From CBDUBH01 sp965365345 (GTDB taxonomy: Bacteria; Bacteroidota; Ignavibacteria; Ignavibacteriales; SURF-24): DNA of 64,000 bases. Of the stretch, positions 26,415 to 33,969 are shown piece by piece. The stretch covers positions 1-64,000 of the forward strand of contig CBDUBH010000003.1 in NCBI GenBank assembly GCA_965365345.1, written 5' to 3'. Within the stretch, counting starts at the first letter, position 1. Each line of letters begins with the position of its first letter. Both the position numbers and the translations under genes were made by a program. The notes under the pieces are model-generated. The model ran no database searches. It was not told the origin of the DNA and was given only the letters and a program-made list of their open reading frames with translations.

Positions 26415-26681
26415 ATGATTTTCATTTTATTTTTAATTGCTTTTATAATACCCAGAATTTCAATTTTTATTTTATGGTTTTTTACAAATTGGTTCCAGGG
26501 AGTTTTTAATACATTTTGGATTCCGATCTTAGGTTTTATTTTTATGCCTGCAACCTTGCTTTGGTACAGCGTTGTTATAAATTATTTTGATAATAATTGG
26601 ACCGCAATCCCTATTATCGGTATTGTAATTGCCGTTTTAGTTGATCTTTCTCCCGCAAAAACGAAAAGGTACAGAGATTAA
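26415..26681 (+). CDS. Small hydrophobic membrane protein of unknown function
   Basis: 88 residues with three or four hydrophobic segments (about 1-24, 34-56, 64-80) and a basic tail (KTKRYRD). A good Shine-Dalgarno (CGGAG) precedes the ATG. It is divergent from the his leader and convergent with ogt. I do not recognise a family. Confidence 0.75.
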   Translation: MIFILFLIAFIIPRISIFILWFFTNWFQGVFNTFWIPILGFIFMPATLLWYSVVINYFDNNWTAIPIIGIVIAVLVDLSPAKTKRYRD

Positions 26682-26701
26682 TTTTAATTTAATTTTGAAA
26701 A

Positions 26702-27178
26702 TCAAAATAAAGTTAAATAGCTTTGTTCATGTTTTAGTAGCCACTCTTTCCGCCACATTCCGCCATTATATCCAACAAGTTTTCCGTTAGCGCCTACAAT
26801 TCTGTGACAAGGAATAATTATGGGAATTTGATTTTTTCCGTTTGCCGAGCCGACTGCTCTTATTGATTTTAAATTTCCGATGGATGAAGCAATATCCATA
26901 TAAGATGCAGTTTTACCGAATGGAATTTTATAAACTTCATTCAATACGTTTCTTTGAAATTGAGTTCCGTCTAAATGAAAATCAATTTCAAAAGTTTTAC
27001 GTTTGCCCTGAAAATATTGATCCAACTGAAGTTTGCAATTTTCCGTTACTTCAGATTTTTTAATTTCTTCATCTTCGCAATCAATAAATTTGAGAAAATA
27101 AATTTTCTCATTCGCAGCTTTAATTTTTATCTTTCCTATCGGTGAATCAAAATAATCTATATCAGGCAGAATGTTCAT
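26702..27178 (-). CDS. ogt: Methylated-DNA--protein-cysteine methyltransferase
   Basis: 158 residues. The methyl-acceptor motif IIIPCHRIVGANGKLVGYNGG and the upstream helix-turn-helix (KIPFGKTASYMDIASSIG, then IRAVGSANGKN) are diagnostic. It removes alkyl groups from O6-alkylguanine in a suicide reaction. The N-terminal part (YFDSPIGKIKIKA) is the usual short Ogt domain; there is no Ada-type regulatory domain. Confidence 0.95.
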   Translation of the reverse strand: MNILPDIDYFDSPIGKIKIKAANEKIYFLKFIDCEDEEIKKSEVTENCKLQLDQYFQGKRKTFEIDFHLDGTQFQRNVLNEVYKIPFGKTASYMDIASSIGNLKSIRAVGSANGKNQIPIIIPCHRIVGANGKLVGYNGGMWRKEWLLKHEQSYLTLF

Positions 27179-27226
27179 AAATAATCCATAAAATATTTAT
27201 TTCAAATTATGAAATCTGTTTAAAAT

Positions 27227-27259
27227 AAAAAAGCTCCGGAAATTTTCCGGAGCTTTTTT
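27227..27259. terminator. Rho-independent terminator after the AsmA-like gene
   Basis: AAAAAAGCTCCGGAAA pairs with TTTCCGGAGCTTTTTT, a strong symmetric hairpin with T-runs on either strand. It lies just past the stop of the AsmA-like gene (minus) and ahead of ogt. Confidence 0.9.
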
Positions 27260-27268
27260 ATTTTGATT

Positions 27269-29839
27269 TTACGGACGTTTAAAAAGATCTTTCAATTTAT
27301 CTTTTGCTTTATCTTTTAATTCCTCTTTTAAAGTGTCCGCTCTTTTTTCAGCTTCTTTTGTTATCTCTTGTTTTTGCTGTTCAATTTCCTGATTTATTTG
27401 CTGCTTAACTTCTTCTTTTACTTGTTCTGTTTGCTGTTGAACAATATCGGAAGCAGATGTTGTAATTTTCGGATCTTCGATCGTGCCTTTTATCAAGGCT
27501 TCCAATTCAATTTTTCCGCTGCCTACAAGATCAAGATCTTTTCCAACAAGACCTGCAATCGCAGAGTTCGCCTGATTTTTTAATTTTTCAGCAGGAATTT
27601 CGAGCCCCATAACATATTCAATCGTTTTATCAATTCCTGTTGATCCGCTAAGCGAAAGATCGTAATTGGCAACTTTAATATTAAATGGCTCAACCGCAAA
27701 TCTTCCGTTATTAATTTTGAATGAAGGATTGATCCTTGTTAAAGTCGGATCTTTTAATTCATTGATCTTTAATTTATCTGCAACTTGATTGAAAGGCTTG
27801 AAATTTTTCACCTGCGCATTTGCTATAGTCAGTGTTCCGGTACTGTTAAAGCTGTTCCAAACAGGCATCATATCTGCTGTTAACGGACTTGCCATGTTTA
27901 ATTTTGAACTAAACTTTCCGTTAATGTATTGTGCCATCGGAGCAAATTGTCTAACTGTTACAAAACTTTCAAACGCTTGTCCGATATCAAAATTAGTAAT
28001 ATCAAGATTGAAAGAAATTGCCGGCTCAGTTCCTTCGGGCGCTGCGTAAAATCCATCTGCTACAAGCGATCCGCCAAGCAAATTCATTTTTAAAGAACGC
28101 ATATTAACTTTGGAATCCGCAATTATTATTGTTCCGTTCACATTTTCCAAAGTCAAATTATCATAAATTAATTTATTGAATTTGGAATTCATCGTGAAAT
28201 TAATATTCGCCGGAATTTCTACTGCCTCAACTTTTGATGTATCGGTTTGTTGAGTTTGTTTTTCTTCATCCTGCATTAAAGGATTAAGATCGAAAAAGTT
28301 CGATGTTACATTTAAATTTCCGATCAGCACAGCATCACTTAATACGTACGAAAGTACATTATTCAAATTACCGCTTGCATTTAAATCACTTTTGCCGATT
28401 GTCATTACAAAATTATTTAAATTAAAGTTTTGCGGTGAAAGTGTTAATACTCCCTGCTTAACATTTACTTCCTGCGGCAGATCTTTTGCTGCGTATTGAA
28501 TGTTTAAAACTTCAACTTTTCCGTTGGCGGAAAAATTTTCCAAACGTTTATTTTCAGCATCAGCCAAACTTCCGCGTGCTGAAAAATCGGCATTAATTAT
28601 TCCCGCTAATTTTGTAACATCTTCAAGTTGAATTGCATCCTTTAATTTTCCGAGATCAATTCTTCCTTTCATTTTTGTATCAATGTTCGGATTTGATTGC
28701 GGAGTTGTAACTTTTAAGGTTGCATCAATCGGCTCGTTTCCTAATTCCAAATGCAATCTTTGCAGATCAACTACAGTATTATCGGGTGATCCTCCCGGAT
28801 TATTAATCGCAAGATTCATATTGACATTATTGACGGGAGTAGGAAGTTTCGGATATTTAAACATTCCATTGTTAACGTTCAATTTTATATCGAAAGCCGG
28901 CATTCTGTTTTCTGCGTAAACTCCGTTTACAAATCCATCCAGACTCATTTCTCCGGATGATTCCAATCCGTCAAAATCCTGAGAGTAAATTGCGGGAATA
29001 AGCGAAATTATATCTTTGAAATTATTACGCGGCGAATTGAATTTCAAATCAATAACAATGCTGCTATCCTGCATTTGAACAAAGCCATCAAATTTTACTG
29101 AAAGATTATTCAAACGTAATTCATTTTCTTTTAAAGTGAATTTATTTTGCGGCATATTTGCATTTAACAGCATATCAAAAAACAGATTTGCTTTATTCAA
29201 ATAAGTAACGCCTGAACTTTGAAAACTTAATTCTTCAATTTCGGTTTCTGTATCAAGATTAAAATCTCCCTTGGTAAAATCTCCGCTTCCTTTGTGCGAA
29301 AGATTTTTAATTGTTGCCATCATACCGGAAGTTTCATCAACATAAACAATATTCGCATCGGTTACGGAATATTCTTTTAATGCAAGATTAAGTTCGCCTT
29401 CTGAAGTTTCAACTTCAATTGTATCTTCTTGTTTTACTTCCGTTTCTTTTGCGATATCATAATTCGCAATACTGTCTTTATTAACGAAAACAAAAATGTT
29501 TGGTCTTTGAAGATTGATCTTTTCGATCACCATTTGGTTTCCGCTTATTACGCTCCACGTATTTACAGATGCTTCAAATTGCTCCATTGATAAAAGCGTA
29601 TCGCCTTCGAAAGGCTCTTTGTTTACAATTGTAAGATTGTTAAGATTCATAGTAATGTTGGGAAAATCTTCGAACAAACTTAAGCTTACATCTTTAAAAT
29701 CAACGCGGGCGTTCAAATTTTTGTTTGCCTGATTTTTAACGGCAATTGCAATTTGATCTTCAAATAAAAAGGGAATTATAATTAATGCGCCGATTAACAG
29801 CACAAAAATAATTCCCGCAATTATCAATGCTTTTTTCAT
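27269..29839 (-). CDS. AsmA-family protein
   Basis: 856 residues. One N-terminal membrane anchor (about 4-28) is followed by a long beta-rich body with the AsmA start (NKNLNARVDFKDVSLSLFEDFPNITMNLNNLTI) and the C-terminal AsmA repeat region (MNLLGGSLVADGFY, DITNFDIGQAFESF). The last ~60 residues are a charged, helical, probably coiled-coil tail (KEEVKQQINQEIEQQKQEI...). AsmA-like proteins act in the envelope, probably in phospholipid movement between membranes; the specific role here is inferred. Single-gene unit with its own terminator. Confidence 0.88.
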   Translation of the reverse strand: MKKALIIAGIIFVLLIGALIIIPFLFEDQIAIAVKNQANKNLNARVDFKDVSLSLFEDFPNITMNLNNLTIVNKEPFEGDTLLSMEQFEASVNTWSVISGNQMVIEKINLQRPNIFVFVNKDSIANYDIAKETEVKQEDTIEVETSEGELNLALKEYSVTDANIVYVDETSGMMATIKNLSHKGSGDFTKGDFNLDTETEIEELSFQSSGVTYLNKANLFFDMLLNANMPQNKFTLKENELRLNNLSVKFDGFVQMQDSSIVIDLKFNSPRNNFKDIISLIPAIYSQDFDGLESSGEMSLDGFVNGVYAENRMPAFDIKLNVNNGMFKYPKLPTPVNNVNMNLAINNPGGSPDNTVVDLQRLHLELGNEPIDATLKVTTPQSNPNIDTKMKGRIDLGKLKDAIQLEDVTKLAGIINADFSARGSLADAENKRLENFSANGKVEVLNIQYAAKDLPQEVNVKQGVLTLSPQNFNLNNFVMTIGKSDLNASGNLNNVLSYVLSDAVLIGNLNVTSNFFDLNPLMQDEEKQTQQTDTSKVEAVEIPANINFTMNSKFNKLIYDNLTLENVNGTIIIADSKVNMRSLKMNLLGGSLVADGFYAAPEGTEPAISFNLDITNFDIGQAFESFVTVRQFAPMAQYINGKFSSKLNMASPLTADMMPVWNSFNSTGTLTIANAQVKNFKPFNQVADKLKINELKDPTLTRINPSFKINNGRFAVEPFNIKVANYDLSLSGSTGIDKTIEYVMGLEIPAEKLKNQANSAIAGLVGKDLDLVGSGKIELEALIKGTIEDPKITTSASDIVQQQTEQVKEEVKQQINQEIEQQKQEITKEAEKRADTLKEELKDKAKDKLKDLFKRP

Positions 29840-29927
29840 TAGATCCTCATTTTATATCTGAACAGATTTTTTTCCAATAAAAGAAATTTTTACGGAACTC
29901 TTTCAGAAAAAAGTTTTTTGATAAAAT

Positions 29928-30230
29928 TTAACTTAAAACTTTTTGCAAATTTTCCCGAATAGTACTTTCAATCGTACCTTTGAAAGGAGTTGCCATCATA
30001 GGCAGCGAACCATCAACAGTAACATTATTTTCATTTACGGTAATGTTTCCATCGAGTGACATTCCCATAGCTTTTAGTGCGAATGATCCTTTATTTCCAC
30101 TCCAGCTTTCGTTTACATCGCTAACTTGAGTTCCGAATTGTTTTTTTAATTCAGCTAAAAAATTATCAATTCTTTTTCGTGCTTCATCTTGTCCTAAATT
30201 ATGAGGAACAGATACTTCCATTTTTGCCAT
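29928..30230 (-). CDS. Polyhydroxyalkanoic acid system (PHA_gran_rgn) family protein
   Basis: 100 residues, matching the small PHA_gran_rgn family: VSVPHNLGQDEARKRIDNFLAEL and the C-terminal PMMATPFKGTIESTIRENL. Despite the family name, many bacteria with this protein make no polyhydroxyalkanoate, and no PHA synthase is visible here. Cytoplasmic; function unknown. It lies 88 bases upstream of the AsmA-like gene on the same strand. Confidence 0.85.
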   Translation of the reverse strand: MAKMEVSVPHNLGQDEARKRIDNFLAELKKQFGTQVSDVNESWSGNKGSFALKAMGMSLDGNITVNENNVTVDGSLPMMATPFKGTIESTIRENLQKVLS

Positions 30231-30369
30231 AACTTTTCCTTTTATTTTGATTATACAAATAATGTAAAGGATAATATTTGTTTAATCAAGGTAATTGAAT
30301 TGAAATCAACAAAACTGATTTCAATTTTCACTTATAAAAATTATTTTAACATTAAAATTTGTATTCAAG

Positions 30370-31158
30370 TTACAATTTTAAGAAAATTCCGTTATCATTT
30401 TCTTCAAGTCCGTAAATTTTAATTTTATTTTCAGCCGGACCGGCTTTTACTTCGCCTGTTTTAATATTGAACTGCGAACCGTGCCATAAACATTGAACCG
30501 TATCGCAAATTAGAACTCCGCCTGCAAGCGATCCGCCTCTGTGCGTGCAATGATCTTCAAAAGCAGAATAGCCGCTTTCAGATCTTCCGATTACAATTCT
30601 ATTTCCGTTAACAATTACCAATTTCATCTGATCTTTTTTTAACTCATCATTATCTGCAACTTTAATCAGTTTTTCATCAGACTTAATATTTTCTTCTTTC
30701 CATTTTGTTGAATGCGCGTAACGGTGATCCGGACCAATAAAATTGCGGGTTACAAGAGTTCCGCCCATCCATCCTGAAAACGATAACGCAACAACACTTA
30801 TTAGATCCAATGCTATTGCAAAATAATTTACTTCATTGTAAGATGCGCTTTTGAAAAGGTATGAAAGATAAAATGCCGCAACCACTGAAAGATTGATTAA
30901 CATGTGAGTTGATGCTCTTTTTCTAGCAGAACTATTTGGCGGCACACTGTATTGAAAATCAATATAACCGGGAACTGCGGCAGCAAAAGCCGAAATGATT
31001 CCTGCAATGGTTAAATGAATTGAAGTTTGCCAAAATTCAAAATTCATATTGATTAAAGTAAGCAGATCAAATATCAATACTCCCGTAAAAAATGCGACCG
31101 GGAACGGGACCAACATAGCATGAACAGGATGCCCTTTTATGCTCGCTTTTGTTCTCAT
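30370..31158 (-). CDS. DUF2231 membrane domain fused to a Rieske [2Fe-2S] domain
   Basis: 262 residues. Residues 1-145 are a four-helix membrane domain of the DUF2231 type (KGHPVHAMLVPFPVAFF; histidines 10 and 13 could bind haem). Residues about 160-262 are a Rieske domain with ligands Cys204-x-His206 and Cys223-x2-His226 (HCTHRGGSLAGG, CLWHGSQF). This suggests an inner-membrane electron-transfer protein; partner and direction are unknown. The Rieske part is probably cytoplasmic or periplasmic depending on topology, which I cannot fix. Confidence 0.87.
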   Translation of the reverse strand: MRTKASIKGHPVHAMLVPFPVAFFTGVLIFDLLTLINMNFEFWQTSIHLTIAGIISAFAAAVPGYIDFQYSVPPNSSARKRASTHMLINLSVVAAFYLSYLFKSASYNEVNYFAIALDLISVVALSFSGWMGGTLVTRNFIGPDHRYAHSTKWKEENIKSDEKLIKVADNDELKKDQMKLVIVNGNRIVIGRSESGYSAFEDHCTHRGGSLAGGVLICDTVQCLWHGSQFNIKTGEVKAGPAENKIKIYGLEENDNGIFLKL

Positions 31159-31476
31159 TTTTTCCTCGTATTTAGTGGAATTTGTAAAACGGAAATCTTT
31201 GAAAACTTTTTTTTGCCGATAGTTCTAATATAAAACTCTTTTTATAATTTTCACGAAAAATTTATTCGATTTAAAATTATTTTCAGATTTTGAATTTCAT
31301 CTTTTAGCTGCTTCTAAATATACGGGAAATTATCTGCATAAATTCAGCATTACAAATTTCAGGATCACTTTTTAATCGAAATTTAATCTAAATAATTTGG
31401 CTTGAATTCATATCTATTTTTTTTAGAATGATTAATAGATGATAAAATTAAGAACGATGTTTAAGGAGGAGTAATT
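31159..31476. other. 318-base intergenic region, nothing recognised
   Basis: AT-rich spacer between divergent genes. I see no repeat of the families found elsewhere and no structured RNA. The end near 31463-31472 carries the AAGGAGGAG ribosome binding site of the BON gene. Confidence 0.5.
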
Positions 31477-32076
31477 ATGTATAAATCATTTTTCGATAAA
31501 TCACTTTTTATTTTTGCTTTTCTGTTTGTTATTTCAAGCTTGAATTTTGCTCAAACCACGGATGAAAATCCTCAAACTTCAACTGAAAATTCCACAGCGC
31601 CGATGTTTGATTCTCCAATTAAGGATGATGAAATTCAAAATAATTTAAGAAATTCATTTTTAAATGATCCTGTTTTAAGCACTTCAAATTTGGATCTGAG
31701 ATCTCAAAACGGAGTTGTTTATTTGAACGGAACAGTCCGCAACAAAAAAGAATTGATCAGAGCAGAAAGTATTGCATTAAGCGGAACGGGAGTTATTGGT
31801 GTTGAAAATAATTTGCGGGCGGCAGATGAAGGCGATATTGCGCGTGACTGGGAAATTTTGGAAAGTATATATAATCAGCTTTACAACTCGCCTGTTTTAG
31901 AAAGCGAAAAAATAAAAGTAACGGTCTATAACGGAATGGTAAATTTAAGTGGCATTGTTGATTCCCAACTTGAAAAAGATACTGCCGAAAAAATTGCTAC
32001 AAAAGCCGGCGCTGAAAGAATTTTTAATTTTATTGAAGTTGAGCATAATCCGAATTTGTACGAAATAAAAAATTGA
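31477..32076 (+). CDS. Secreted protein with two BON domains
   Basis: 199 residues with a signal peptide (about 1-26, ...SSLNFA-QT). Two BON domains follow (about 50-118 and 125-195), each with the LNG/LSG-x-V turn (VVYLNGTVRNKKEL; MVNLSGIVDSQLEK). BON domains bind phospholipid or support envelope stability, as in OsmY, so a periplasmic envelope-stress role is the best guess. The ribosome binding site (AAGGAGGAG) is much stronger than for most genes here, which suggests high expression. Confidence 0.9.
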   Translation: MYKSFFDKSLFIFAFLFVISSLNFAQTTDENPQTSTENSTAPMFDSPIKDDEIQNNLRNSFLNDPVLSTSNLDLRSQNGVVYLNGTVRNKKELIRAESIALSGTGVIGVENNLRAADEGDIARDWEILESIYNQLYNSPVLESEKIKVTVYNGMVNLSGIVDSQLEKDTAEKIATKAGAERIFNFIEVEHNPNLYEIKN

Positions 32077-32177
32077 TCTTAAAGAAAATATTTTTTTGAA
32101 ATTTCTAATTTTTTACAAATTAATTTTGAAGTTTTGGTAAATAGAAATTTTATATAATGAAAAATATTTTGGTAAAC

Positions 32178-32208
32178 AAAAAAGCCCGGAAATTTTTCCG
32201 GGCTTTTT
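32178..32208. terminator. Bidirectional terminator
   Basis: AAAAAAGCCCGGAAA pairs with TTTCCGGGCTTTTT; T-runs on both strands. It lies between the BON gene (plus) and the small lipoprotein gene (minus), which converge. Confidence 0.9.
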
Positions 32209-32228
32209 AATTAATTTAATAGTCAAAT

Positions 32229-32525
32229 TTACATCGGTTTAATTTCACCGGTTTCTTCAATCAGAACTTTGTATCCTTCAATTTCATCCGGAATTTCTTT
32301 TTGAAGTTCGGGCGTAATTTTTTCTGCCATAACTTTGATGCAGTAGGTTTTATTATCTTTTAACATTCCTACATAAACTCCGGCAACGCCCGGAATTTCC
32401 ATCAATTCAGGCGAATGTTTATCAACTACTTCAAAAATTTTATCATCTTGCATTGTGTTTGAAGAACTTTTTCCGCATGAATTAAGTCCAATTAAAATTG
32501 AAAAAAGTATTATATATAATTTCAT
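32229..32525 (-). CDS. Small lipoprotein resembling the N-terminal domain of the adjacent protease
   Basis: 98 residues with a lipoprotein signal (LIGLNSC, Cys17). Residues about 30-95 align by eye with residues about 58-127 of the serine protease encoded upstream: both have KH-x3-LME, a G-x-x-VG turn, and P-x-EIEG-x-x-V near the end. It is therefore a stand-alone copy of the protease N-terminal domain. Such an arrangement fits a propeptide-like inhibitor or chaperone, but this is inference; no function is known to me. It lies 51 bases after the protease and probably shares its transcript. Confidence 0.8.
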   Translation of the reverse strand: MKLYIILFSILIGLNSCGKSSSNTMQDDKIFEVVDKHSPELMEIPGVAGVYVGMLKDNKTYCIKVMAEKITPELQKEIPDEIEGYKVLIEETGEIKPM

Positions 32526-32576
32526 AGTTTATAATTCTGCCTGCCGGAAATTCAGCAGGCATAAAATATTTTTTGA

Positions 32577-33737
32577 TTATTGTCCTACCATTGTTGCGCC
32601 GTAAAAACTTAACACTTCACCGATAGGATTTGCAATTGCTGTTGAACTGCTTCCTGCAAATAGCAATCCAATTGCTCTGGGATTTGTTGAAACATTTTCA
32701 ACCATAAGTGAACCGGAATCACCGCCGGCTAAGAATTTTGATCCTCTGTTTGCAATTACAATTTGTCCGGTAAAAGTTTTAGTGAAAGCTTCTGTTCCAG
32801 CACATTCATTTTCATAAGTAACTCTAATTGTTGCGTTAAGTCCGCTTACAGAACTTGTTGAAAATCCTGTTGTCCTTCCGGTTTTTTTAACGCCCTGGTT
32901 TATGTAAGCAGCAACAATATCTTTAGAAAGTGTTCCGATTCCCAAAATAGCACCTGATTCATCAACCATTCCGGGTACAACTTTTGCGATCGCAGCATCA
33001 ATATTTTCATTTGGCAAAGTTTTTCTGCTTACATCTAAAGTTGCCACAACATTTGCATTTGCTGAATTGCAATTAATATCAATTAATCCGGGCTGAATAA
33101 CAGGATCACCTGTTTGTGCAACTTTATTATTTCCACCGGAGATAATATCTGCTGCCAAAACGTGATAATTGCTTAAAATATATTTGCTTGTACCTATTTG
33201 GATCAATGAACCTAAAGTTCCGCCACAGCAATATCCGTTTGCATAATCATGACCCCAGCCGCCTGAAGTTCCTAGTTTTATTGGCGCATTTTGTTTTGCT
33301 TTAGTGTCAATTTTTCCGCCGCCGCCCGGCTTTCCGCCTTTCTGGAAGAATGCTTTAAATGGTTCCGAGTAACTTTTTATTACCCTAACGCCTTCAATTT
33401 CATTTGGAACATTTGCAGATACTTTTGATAATTTCATGCTTTTATTATTGATGTAAACTAAAATTGCAGGGCGGCCTTTTTCATCGACACCTACAGCAGT
33501 TCCTAAAATATCGCTTTCTTCCATTAATTTTGCAGTGTGTTTTTCCTGCTTTTCAATTGCGTTTTTAACTGCAGGATTGTCTTTTCCCAAAAGAACTAAT
33601 TGCGAAGGATTTACCGAATCAGAAGGATTTTGAGTTTGTTCTGTACAACCGTTAATAAAAACAAAAGAGACGATCAAAAATAAAGAAATGATGCCAATAA
33701 GTTTTGGCAATTTTGCGGAATGGGAGCTTTTTTTCAT
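32577..33737 (-). CDS. Trypsin-like serine protease lipoprotein
   Basis: 386 residues. A lipoprotein signal (FINGC, Cys31) is followed by an N-terminal domain (about 57-127), a Gly/Lys-rich linker (132-145), and a chymotrypsin-fold protease (about 150-386). The likely triad is His192 (LSNYHVLA), Asp247 (NENIDAAIA) and Ser341 (LAGGDSGSLMV). The arrangement suggests an envelope-anchored protease with a pro-region-like domain. The N-terminal domain is repeated as a separate lipoprotein by the next gene. Substrate unknown. Confidence 0.86.
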   Translation of the reverse strand: MKKSSHSAKLPKLIGIISLFLIVSFVFINGCTEQTQNPSDSVNPSQLVLLGKDNPAVKNAIEKQEKHTAKLMEESDILGTAVGVDEKGRPAILVYINNKSMKLSKVSANVPNEIEGVRVIKSYSEPFKAFFQKGGKPGGGGKIDTKAKQNAPIKLGTSGGWGHDYANGYCCGGTLGSLIQIGTSKYILSNYHVLAADIISGGNNKVAQTGDPVIQPGLIDINCNSANANVVATLDVSRKTLPNENIDAAIAKVVPGMVDESGAILGIGTLSKDIVAAYINQGVKKTGRTTGFSTSSVSGLNATIRVTYENECAGTEAFTKTFTGQIVIANRGSKFLAGGDSGSLMVENVSTNPRAIGLLFAGSSSTAIANPIGEVLSFYGATMVGQ

Positions 33738-33885
33738 AAAGCATTCTCCAATTAAAGTTTGAGTTAAATATTAATTAACTTAACCCGAGCAGGAAAGCGA
33801 ATACAAAAATTTCCGGACAATATATCTAAAGATGATGGGTATAAGTGATAGTTACGAATTTTTGCAAACTTAATCAATAAATAAA

Positions 33886-33913
33886 ATAAAAAAGGCGCAA
33901 AAAAATTTGCGCC
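33886..33913 (-). terminator. Rho-independent terminator after the S46 peptidase
   Basis: On the minus strand GGCGCAAA-TTTT-TTTGCGCC is followed by TTTTTTATTTT. It lies 57 bases past the stop of the S46 peptidase gene at 33970. Confidence 0.88.
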
Positions 33914-33969
33914 CACATTTTAATGCCTGTAATTTTTGTAAATTATTTCCGGCAATTTATTTTATCTCT

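Noticed and set aside
29928..30230. Polyhydroxyalkanoate storage system
   Set aside because: Only the PHA_gran_rgn-type protein is present; no synthase, phasin or depolymerase is visible.
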